From assembly GCA_001801515.1 (NCBI GenBank), contig MGXX01000065.1:1-15405 (forward strand): DNA of 15,405 bases. The letters run 5' to 3'. Shown here piece by piece: positions 6,982 through 13,190 of the stretch. Source of the stretch: Gammaproteobacteria bacterium RIFCSPHIGHO2_12_FULL_38_11. GTDB taxonomy: Bacteria > Pseudomonadota > Gammaproteobacteria > Coxiellales > Coxiellaceae. Position numbers and translations under genes: made by a program. The notes beneath the pieces are model-generated. The model was given only the letters and a program-made list of their open reading frames with translations. It had not been told where the DNA came from and searched no databases. Each line of letters starts with the position of its first letter. Position 1 is the first letter of the stretch.

Positions 6982-9048
6982 ATGGACAACCACTATTTCA
7001 ACGTCATTTTAATTTATCTTCGCTTGCATCCACACATAGGGGAATTATTTACTTTTCTCGTGGCATTTTCAGAATCACTCCCCCTTATCGGCACCGTCAT
7101 TCCTGGCTCCATCACAATGACACTCGTCGGTATTTTAATTGGCGCAGGCGTAATGCCTGTGGCCTGGACACTATTTATTGCCTCCATTGCTGCTTTTTGT
7201 GGTGACAGTATCGGTTACATTATTGGTTATCATTACAATGAAAGATTACGCAACATGTGGCCTTTTAAAAAACACCCCCAATGGCTTTTGATGGGTGAGA
7301 AATTTTTTAAAAAACATGGCGGTAAGAGCATTTTCTTAGGGAGATTTATCGGTCCTGCGCGGTGTATGGTTCCTTTAATTGCTGGTTTTTTACGCTTAAG
7401 CTGGTTGCGTTTTATCAGCGCTGCCATCCCTTCTGCGCCACTATGGGCAATTATGTACATTACACCAGGGATACTCGTTGGTGTATTAGCGCATGAGGCA
7501 CCCAAAGAACACACAACACAATTTCTAATTTATGGTATCGGCATTATTCTTGCAATCAGTTTTATTTTCTGGTTAATTCAGCATTTCTTTAAACAATTAG
7601 CACACCTTATCAATAATGCCAGTAACAATTTATGGCATTATTTAGTCCATAAAAATAGCGGCCGTTTTCTTATTCGGCATATTACCAATCAACAGAAACC
7701 TGAAGACCATCATCAGCTCACTTTATTATTAACCAGCATTTTATCAGGCATTTTATTTTTGATTTTATTTTTCAATGTGCGACATCAAGGCGTACTAACT
7801 ACATTAAACGCACCTATTTTTCATTTATTACAAAGCATACGCACACTCACATGGAATAAAATATTTGTCGTCATAGCGCTTATGGGTGAACCCAAAACAA
7901 TAACGTTAATAAGTATGCTAGCGACACTTTTTTTATTGCTCAAAAAGCAATGGCGGTCAGCAGTGCATTTGTTAATAGCCTTTGTACTCACTACCGGGGC
8001 TGTTTTATTTTTTAAAAAATTTTCCCATTCCTTACGACCGCAAGATTTTAATTTTGTTTCAGCTTCATTTTCATTTCCAAGCGGCCACACTGCATTGAGT
8101 TTTGTGATATTCAGTTTTATGGCTTTTTTAATAACACCTTTAATGTCAAAAAATAGTCGCTGGATCCCTTTTACTGTCAGCAGTATTTTAATTGCATTAA
8201 TTGCTTTTTCCCGCATTTATTTAGGTGCGCATTGGTTCTCAGATATTATCGGCAGCAGTTTATTGGGATTGACTATTTTATTTCTGTGCATTATTAGTTA
8301 TCGCCGCATGCCGAAAATAACGGGGAAACTGAAACTATCACCCCTCTCTGTTATTTTATTTTTAATAATCAGCCTAAGCATCCCGTGGGGCATTAGCATC
8401 ACACGCACATTTTCAAAAGCGCTTTACAATACCACGCCCGCTTGGACCAAAAATACATTAGCAATCACTGCCTGGTGGCAATCACCCTTAACCCACACAC
8501 CAATTTACCGTAATGATCGCTTAGGAAAACCATTTCAACCTTTTAACGTGCAATGGGAAGGATCACTCACAAACATCATCAAGACATTAAAAAAACACGA
8601 ATGGAAAACGGTTTTAAATCAGGCGCAATTAAAACTTATATTAGAAAGGCTAGCAAGTCGAAACGCTGAAAATCACATGCCTATTTTACCCTGGCTCTAT
8701 CACAACAAATTGCCACAAATTTTTATGATAAAACATATTGCGCAGCGAAAACGTATTATTGAATTGCGATTATGGCAGAGTGATATTTATCTTCAACCTG
8801 GGAATAAACCGTTATGGATTGGCAGCACGGATATACGCATCGCACCTAAAAAATTATTTTCCCTCAAGGAACACTCAAGAATTTCACTGGGCAATGGCGG
8901 CGGATTACAGGAACTTAATCAAGATATACGCGATTTCAAACGAAAAACGATTCACGTTATAATAAACCCTTCGCTTAAAAAAATCCAAGCGTTGCAGTGG
9001 GATGGAAAAATTCTATTAATCCGTGATGCAACATCAGAGACGCAATAA
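6982..9048 (+). CDS. DedA-PAP2 phosphatase fusion with LssY-type C-terminal domain
   Basis: A 688-residue inner-membrane protein with three parts. Residues about 1-210 are a DedA/VTT (SNARE-associated) membrane domain: FSESLPLIGTVIPG, FCGDSIGYIIGY and GRFIGPARCMVPLIAG are all present. Residues about 245-440 form a PAP2 (type 2 phosphatidic acid phosphatase) domain with the full catalytic set: K-x6-RP (Lys345, Arg352), PSGH (366-369) and SR-x5-H-x3-D (Ser410, Arg411, His417, Asp421). After a last membrane helix (about 450-472), residues 515-688 resemble the LssY C-terminal domain, with NVQWEGSL, LPWLYHNKLPQ and LRLWQSD. The likely role is flipping and dephosphorylating lipid phosphates, for example undecaprenyl pyrophosphate; this is inference, since the LssY domain has no known function. 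AAAGGATC precedes the ATG, 31 bases after lipA, so it probably belongs to the lip operon. Confidence 0.88.
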   Translation: MDNHYFNVILIYLRLHPHIGELFTFLVAFSESLPLIGTVIPGSITMTLVGILIGAGVMPVAWTLFIASIAAFCGDSIGYIIGYHYNERLRNMWPFKKHPQWLLMGEKFFKKHGGKSIFLGRFIGPARCMVPLIAGFLRLSWLRFISAAIPSAPLWAIMYITPGILVGVLAHEAPKEHTTQFLIYGIGIILAISFIFWLIQHFFKQLAHLINNASNNLWHYLVHKNSGRFLIRHITNQQKPEDHHQLTLLLTSILSGILFLILFFNVRHQGVLTTLNAPIFHLLQSIRTLTWNKIFVVIALMGEPKTITLISMLATLFLLLKKQWRSAVHLLIAFVLTTGAVLFFKKFSHSLRPQDFNFVSASFSFPSGHTALSFVIFSFMAFLITPLMSKNSRWIPFTVSSILIALIAFSRIYLGAHWFSDIIGSSLLGLTILFLCIISYRRMPKITGKLKLSPLSVILFLIISLSIPWGISITRTFSKALYNTTPAWTKNTLAITAWWQSPLTHTPIYRNDRLGKPFQPFNVQWEGSLTNIIKTLKKHEWKTVLNQAQLKLILERLASRNAENHMPILPWLYHNKLPQIFMIKHIAQRKRIIELRLWQSDIYLQPGNKPLWIGSTDIRIAPKKLFSLKEHSRISLGNGGGLQELNQDIRDFKRKTIHVIINPSLKKIQALQWDGKILLIRDATSETQ

Positions 9049-9062
9049 GGAATTGCGTCTCT
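9036..9062. repeat. Perfect 11-bp inverted repeat over the LssY-like gene stop (possible bidirectional terminator)
   Basis: AGAGACGCAAT (9036-9046) is exactly complementary to ATTGCGTCTCT (9052-9062) around the loop AAGGA. The stop codon TAA (9046-9048) lies within the left arm and loop. The hairpin sits in the gap between two convergent transcription units, where a terminator for both strands is expected, but neither side has a run of T. It could instead be a copy of a dispersed palindromic repeat. The structure is seen directly; the function is inferred. Confidence 0.7.
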
Positions 9063-9071
9063 ACACAGAAA

Positions 9072-9497
9072 TTAAACTTTACTGATCGCCAGTGTCATTT
9101 GTGAATCATACACACCTTGCGCTGGTGTGACGTTAACAACATAACTTGGATCAGCATGAATATTGCTTATTTCACCCGCTTGTGCACCGGTTTGTAATTC
9201 TAATACCGCAGTACCAACTAGATCCCTTGTTGAATCTTCTAAAGTAAAATGACATGTATATGGCGTACCAGCTGGTATAAAAAGTGAAACCAAGCTCCAA
9301 GAAATATTGTCTATCTCACTATTGGGTTGTATTTGAAAAAAAGAAGGGAGATTTAAGCCCAGACAACTCATTTTAATTGCACTGGACACACCCGTACTTT
9401 TTAAGGTCAAGCCTGAATCATCGGCCATTACTGCAGTTGTTACAGCACTTGCTAATACAGCAGCAAATCCAGCGATCAGAAATTTCTTATAGCGCAT
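9072..9497 (-). CDS. Exported hypothetical protein, two cysteines
   Basis: A 141-residue protein I do not recognise. It has a standard signal peptide (MRYKKFLIAGFAAVLASAVT, probable cleavage after TAVMA at residue 25). The mature part of about 116 residues is rich in strand-forming residues and has no further membrane segment. Its only two cysteines, at about 45 and 82, could form a disulfide in the periplasm. The start at 9497 was preferred over an ATG four codons upstream because a GAGG ribosome site lies 7 bases before it; the upstream ATG partly overlaps that site. It is the last of three minus-strand genes (mpl, the 59-aa gene, this one) and converges on the LssY-like gene. A small beta-sandwich, pilin-like or adhesin-like protein would fit, but there is no motif to choose by. 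Confidence 0.7.
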   Translation of the reverse strand: MRYKKFLIAGFAAVLASAVTTAVMADDSGLTLKSTGVSSAIKMSCLGLNLPSFFQIQPNSEIDNISWSLVSLFIPAGTPYTCHFTLEDSTRDLVGTAVLELQTGAQAGEISNIHADPSYVVNVTPAQGVYDSQMTLAISKV

Positions 9498-9548
9498 ATC
9501 AAACCTCATTGTTTGTGGAAGTAATCAGAGACTAACTCAAATTTGGGA

Positions 9549-9728
9549 TTAAGGCAAACGGCTTGTTTTTAATTTGCACCATTCTTCCAGCGCTTGCTTG
9601 CTAATACCTAAACCCACAATTCTTTCAGGGCCTATATTTTTTAAGTCGTCATTCATGAGATGAATACATGCCGCATGAAATTCCGCAGGGATATTTTTTT
9701 TCACAAATCGTGTAATATAACGTTCCAT
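9549..9728 (-). CDS. Small conserved-looking hypothetical protein downstream of mpl
   Basis: A 59-residue soluble protein I do not recognise by family. It begins MERYITRFVKKNIPAEFHAA and is predicted mostly helical, with no signal peptide or membrane segment. The frame is open further upstream into the mpl end, which would add a hydrophobic 24-residue N-terminus, but a GGAAAA ribosome site lies just before the ATG at 9728, and the upstream extension contains A/T-rich, low-complexity sequence. It lies 68 bases after mpl and 51 bases before the exported protein gene, all on the same strand. Its balanced amino-acid composition looks like a real protein rather than a random frame. It may be a partner of Mpl or simply a passenger of the operon; nothing in the sequence decides. 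Confidence 0.55.
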   Translation of the reverse strand: MERYITRFVKKNIPAEFHAACIHLMNDDLKNIGPERIVGLGISKQALEEWCKLKTSRLP

Positions 9729-9796
9729 GATTTTTCCAGTCAATTTTTTTACAATTAGGATACAAGAAAAAAATAAAAGATACGGCCAAAGGCAAA

Positions 9797-11152
9797 TCAA
9801 GTTTTCGTCAAACCTGCCAATAACTTTTCATGAATGCCATCAAATCCTTTATTACTCATCACCAAGACATGATCCTTTTTATGCGTGCGCTTGGAAACTG
9901 ATTCAACAATATCAGAAACAGAATCATGCACAAACGCCTTATTTTTAACAGGTTTTAAAACGGCTTCTATATCCCAGCTTTTATCCTCAGGTCGTAAAAT
10001 ATGAATTTCGTCGGCTGCCTCAAATGAAAAACCCAGCGCATCTCCATGCGCGCCCATTTTCATCGAGTTTGAACCCAATTGCGCAATCGCAATAATGCGT
10101 TCATTGCCTACTCTTTTGCGTAATCCATCAATTGTCGTCGCAATTGCCGTAGGATGATGCGCAAAATCATCGTAAATCGTAATTTCATTGACACAACCAC
10201 GAATTTCTAAACGGCGTTTTACATTTTCAAATGTGGCAAATGCTTTAACAATATTTTCCTTTGAAATGCCAATGGCATCTGCTGCGACAATCGCTGCTAA
10301 GGCATTTTGAATATTGTGATTTCCAACAAGCGACCACTTAATATGACCGCGTTTTTCAGAACCAAAATAACATTCAAATTCACTGCCATCTTGTTTAATT
10401 AATTTAGCATGCCAAGCATCATTACCTCCCGTTATTATTTTTTTCCCCCAGCAGCCACGCGATAGCACATCAGGAATATTAATATCACTCTCTGGATAAA
10501 TAACAGAACCATTGCTCGGAACAGTGCGCAATAAAATTTGAAATTGTTTTTTAATTGCTTCTAAATCAGGAAAAATATCAGCATGATCATATTCAATATT
10601 GTTAATAATTAACGTATTTGGACGATAATGTAAAAATTTCGATCTTTTATCATAAAATACTGTGTCATATTCATCAGCTTCAATAACAAAATATTTTCCT
10701 GCACCCAAACGGCTGGACCCCTCAAAATTTTTGGGCACACCCCCAATTAAATAACCTGGATGTAAACCCGCCGTTTCTAAAATCCATGTCAAGATTGCTG
10801 TTGTGGTTGTTTTTCCATGCGTACCTGAAACGGCTAACACGTGCTGATGACGCAACACATTTTCACCCATCCATTGCGCACCAGAATTATAGTTAATATT
10901 GTTATTCAACACGTAATCAACCGAAGGATTTGAACGGCTAATTGTATTTCCAATAATCACCAAATCAACATCTTTATCGATTGTTGACGGTTCATAACCC
11001 AACCGGATGTCAATGCCTGCATTGATTAATGCATCTGACATCGGCGGATAAATATTTAAATCAGACCCTGTTACCGTATGCCCCAATTCACGCGCAATCA
11101 ATGCAACGCCGCCCATGAATGTGCCGCAAATACCAACAATGTGAATACGCAT
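9797..11152 (-). CDS. mpl: UDP-N-acetylmuramate:L-alanyl-gamma-D-glutamyl-meso-diaminopimelate ligase
   Basis: A 451-residue Mur-ligase-family enzyme (E. coli Mpl 457) that attaches the recycled murein tripeptide L-Ala-D-Glu-mDAP to UDP-MurNAc in the cytosol, feeding salvaged wall peptide back into synthesis. The N-terminal Rossmann-like domain begins MRIHIVGICGTFMGG, the Mpl signature; MurC proteins usually read GxGGxGM here. The ATP-binding P-loop GTHGKTTTT is at residues 110-118. EADEYDTVFYDKRSKF, NNIEYDHADIF and the C-terminal-domain start YDDFAHHPTAI are further Mpl/Mur features. An AGAGG ribosome site lies 8 bases before the ATG. On the minus strand GATAAT (11189-11194) is a plausible -10, though no convincing -35 was found. 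The presence of mpl indicates active wall-peptide recycling, consistent with dacA nearby. Confidence 0.95.
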   Translation of the reverse strand: MRIHIVGICGTFMGGVALIARELGHTVTGSDLNIYPPMSDALINAGIDIRLGYEPSTIDKDVDLVIIGNTISRSNPSVDYVLNNNINYNSGAQWMGENVLRHQHVLAVSGTHGKTTTTAILTWILETAGLHPGYLIGGVPKNFEGSSRLGAGKYFVIEADEYDTVFYDKRSKFLHYRPNTLIINNIEYDHADIFPDLEAIKKQFQILLRTVPSNGSVIYPESDINIPDVLSRGCWGKKIITGGNDAWHAKLIKQDGSEFECYFGSEKRGHIKWSLVGNHNIQNALAAIVAADAIGISKENIVKAFATFENVKRRLEIRGCVNEITIYDDFAHHPTAIATTIDGLRKRVGNERIIAIAQLGSNSMKMGAHGDALGFSFEAADEIHILRPEDKSWDIEAVLKPVKNKAFVHDSVSDIVESVSKRTHKKDHVLVMSNKGFDGIHEKLLAGLTKT

Positions 11153-11269
11153 TGTGTTTACCTCTTGAGGACATGTGAAAATTGCAAAATTATCTCACAC
11201 TCAGACTGACACTGAAACTTCTTTATGCTACGATTTCCTCAACTAAAATCTCAGTTAGGAATAAAAGCG

Positions 11270-12502
11270 ATGACAGGAAAAAATATCTTATACGCCCAAT
11301 CCGGTGGCCCCACTGCCGTTATCAACGCCAGTGCTTGTGGACTCATTGAAACCGCACGAAAATTAATGCCCGATTCAAAAATATTTGCCGGAAAAAACGG
11401 TATTATTGGCGTATTAAATGACGAATTAATTGACACGACCTTCGAATCTGACGAAGCAATAGCTTTATTAAAACACACCCCCGCCAGTGCATTTGGTTCT
11501 TGCCGATATAAATTAAAAAAAATGGAGCAAGATGATTCTGAATATCGCAAACTAATTAATGTATTTAAAAAACATGATATCGGCTATTTTTTCTATAATG
11601 GCGGCGGTGATTCACAAGACACCGCGCACAAGGTTTCTCAATTATCTGAGAAGATGGGTTATCCGATGACATGCATTGGCATCCCCAAAACAATTGATAA
11701 CGATTTACCAATTACTGACAGCTGCCCTGGTTTTGGTTCTGTTGCAAAATATGTTGCCGTTTCAACATTAGAAGCATCACTCGACGTGAAAAGTATGGCA
11801 GCTTCTTCCACCAAAGTATTTATTTTAGAAGTCATGGGCCGCCACGCCGGCTGGATTGCAGCAGCCAGCGGATTAATTCATAACGAAGAAGGTGATCCAC
11901 CTCATATTATTTTATTCCCTGAAATTCCTTTTGAAGAAGAAAAGTTTTTGGTAGAAGTGGGTGCGATGGTTGATGAATATGGTTATTGCGTTATTGTTGC
12001 TTCAGAAGGTGTTCGAAAACCAAATGGCGGATTTATACAAGAGTCCGGATTAACTGATGCCTTTGGTCATCAACAATTAGGCGGCGTTGCACCGACATTG
12101 GCTGAATGCATTAAAAAAAATTTGGGTTACAAATATCACTGGGCAGTGTCTGATTATTTACAACGCGCTGCAGCCCATATCGCTTCAAAAACAGATATGG
12201 AACAAGCTTACGCGCTTGGAAAAGCGGCCATTGAATTTGCTCTAAAAGGCGAAAACAATGTAATGTTAACCATTAAACGTGAATCATGCACCCCATATCG
12301 TTGGTCAGTGGGTACAGCAAACTTAGCGGATGTTGCAAATGTTGAAGCAAAAATGCCGCGTGATTTTATTTCAGAAAATGGTTTTGGTATCACTGAAAAA
12401 TGCAGGGCGCATATGTTGCCACTGATTCAAGGCGAAGCCTATCCAGAATATAAAAATGGATTGCCCAGATATGCAAAATTACAAAATAAATTGGTGCGGT
12501 AA
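11270..12502 (+). CDS. pfp: Pyrophosphate-dependent 6-phosphofructokinase
   Basis: A 410-residue phosphofructokinase-superfamily enzyme converting fructose 6-phosphate to fructose 1,6-bisphosphate, most likely with pyrophosphate as donor and hence reversibly. The N-terminal phosphate-binding loop is YAQSGGPTAVIN. The donor-site motif GGGDS (111-115) puts Asp where ATP-dependent PfkA has Gly, and PKTIDND (139-145) puts Lys140 where PfkA has Gly; both changes are hallmarks of PPi-type enzymes. MGRHAGW (189-195) is the sugar-phosphate site. It is longer than PfkA (about 320 residues), as expected for this branch. The frame is open to an ATG at 11225, but homologues begin near MTGKN, and AGGA about 9 bases before 11270 supports that start. 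It lies 38 bases before the inhibitor gene, so the two may be cotranscribed. Donor specificity is inferred from motifs. Confidence 0.92.
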   Translation: MTGKNILYAQSGGPTAVINASACGLIETARKLMPDSKIFAGKNGIIGVLNDELIDTTFESDEAIALLKHTPASAFGSCRYKLKKMEQDDSEYRKLINVFKKHDIGYFFYNGGGDSQDTAHKVSQLSEKMGYPMTCIGIPKTIDNDLPITDSCPGFGSVAKYVAVSTLEASLDVKSMAASSTKVFILEVMGRHAGWIAAASGLIHNEEGDPPHIILFPEIPFEEEKFLVEVGAMVDEYGYCVIVASEGVRKPNGGFIQESGLTDAFGHQQLGGVAPTLAECIKKNLGYKYHWAVSDYLQRAAAHIASKTDMEQAYALGKAAIEFALKGENNVMLTIKRESCTPYRWSVGTANLADVANVEAKMPRDFISENGFGITEKCRAHMLPLIQGEAYPEYKNGLPRYAKLQNKLVR

Positions 12503-12540
12503 TACGCGCAGAAAACCTGTTCGAGCCAATGGAGGCAAGT

Positions 12541-12939
12541 ATGCTCAAAAAACTACTCTTCACCACAACCCTGCTCTGCGCAACAGCAACATGGGCTATC
12601 GTGCCTGCTAAAACAACAGCACTGCATGTAAAGCAAAATCAAACCTTCCAAATTGAATTAGTATCCAACCCAACAACGGGATATTCTTGGCACTGGGAAG
12701 CAACAAAATTCGAGGAAAATTTGGTGACACTGGTCAGTCACAAGTATATCGCGTCAACCCATAAAAAATTAATTGGCGCACCAGGTAGAGAAATTTGGAC
12801 TTTCAAAGCAAAAAAAGGAAATTATCGCGTCAATCAAGTTGGCCATATCACCATGACTTATTCCCGCCCCTGGGAAAAAAATACGCCACCTGCAAAAACG
12901 ATGACGGTAACAATTGTTATTGAAACACGCGGGCAGTAG
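12541..12939 (+). CDS. Exported chagasin/I42-family cysteine protease inhibitor
   Basis: A 132-residue protein with a signal peptide (MLKKLLFTTTLLCATATWA, cleavage near residue 19-23) and a single chagasin-type domain. The three inhibitor loops are all present: NPTTGYSW (43-50), GAPGRE (79-84) and YSRPWE (107-112). Family members block papain-like cysteine proteases such as cathepsins by inserting these loops into the active-site cleft. In bacteria the role is usually unproven; control of an endogenous protease or of host or predator cathepsins is possible. A GGAGG ribosome site just before 12541 decides that start over an ATG four codons earlier. The last codons (ETRGQ and TAG) lie inside the first unit of the 42-bp tandem array, so the extreme C-terminus comes from the repeat. 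It follows pfp by 38 bases. Confidence 0.9.
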   Translation: MLKKLLFTTTLLCATATWAIVPAKTTALHVKQNQTFQIELVSNPTTGYSWHWEATKFEENLVTLVSHKYIASTHKKLIGAPGREIWTFKAKKGNYRVNQVGHITMTYSRPWEKNTPPAKTMTVTIVIETRGQ

Positions 12940-13079
12940 CTTGTGTGTAAACCTTAAATAGCACAGAAACTCGGGCGGCAGCCTGCGTGTAAACCTTAAA
13001 TAGCACAGAAACGCGGGCGGTAGCCTGCGTGTAAACCTTAAATAGCACAGAAACGCGGGCGGTAGCCTGCGTGTAAACC
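12925..13079. repeat. 42-bp tandem repeat array, 3.7 units, hairpin in each
   Basis: Units start at 12925, 12967, 13009 and 13051 (last partial, ending 13079). Taking the unit at 13009 as reference, the unit at 12967 differs at 2 of 42 positions, that at 12925 at 4, and the partial unit at 13051 at 0 of 29. Each unit carries an imperfect palindrome, ACGCGGGC-GGTA-GCCTGCGT, followed by a fixed AT-rich stretch containing AAACCTTAAATAGCACAG. In unit 1 the changes still leave every RNA pair possible through G-U wobble; unit 2 has one mismatch. The array begins within the inhibitor gene and ends about 110 bases before speA. There are no unique spacers, so it is not CRISPR. It may act as a series of transcript-end hairpins or mRNA stabilisers, or be a copy of a dispersed repeat family. 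Confidence 0.9.
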
Positions 13080-13190
13080 GCGCGATAAAGACAATTCCTC
13101 ACAAGATCTCTGACATGATTTTAAAACTTGAACTACCCTTCCTTTCCGTGCTAAAAAGCACATTACCTTAAAATTTTCGGAGCGCGTTTA

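Noticed and set aside
7821..8216. A 131-codon minus-strand frame inside the LssY-like gene, and similar frames inside hisS, pfp and speA.
   Set aside because: They are antisense or out-of-frame shadows of strong coding sequences, with no family features or ribosome sites.
9760..9800. Terminator after mpl (GCC-TTT-GGC followed by T-runs on the minus strand).
   Set aside because: The stem is only three base pairs, too weak to support a terminator call.
12925..13079. CRISPR-like periodicity.
   Set aside because: The whole 42-bp unit repeats without unique spacers, and no cas gene is nearby.
12917..13102. A 61-codon minus-strand frame (GTG start) encoding a 14-residue repeat, VYTQATARVSVLFK.
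   Set aside because: The repeated peptide follows automatically from a 42-bp DNA unit, a multiple of three. It has no good ribosome site and overlaps the inhibitor gene end, so the DNA hairpin repeat is the better explanation.
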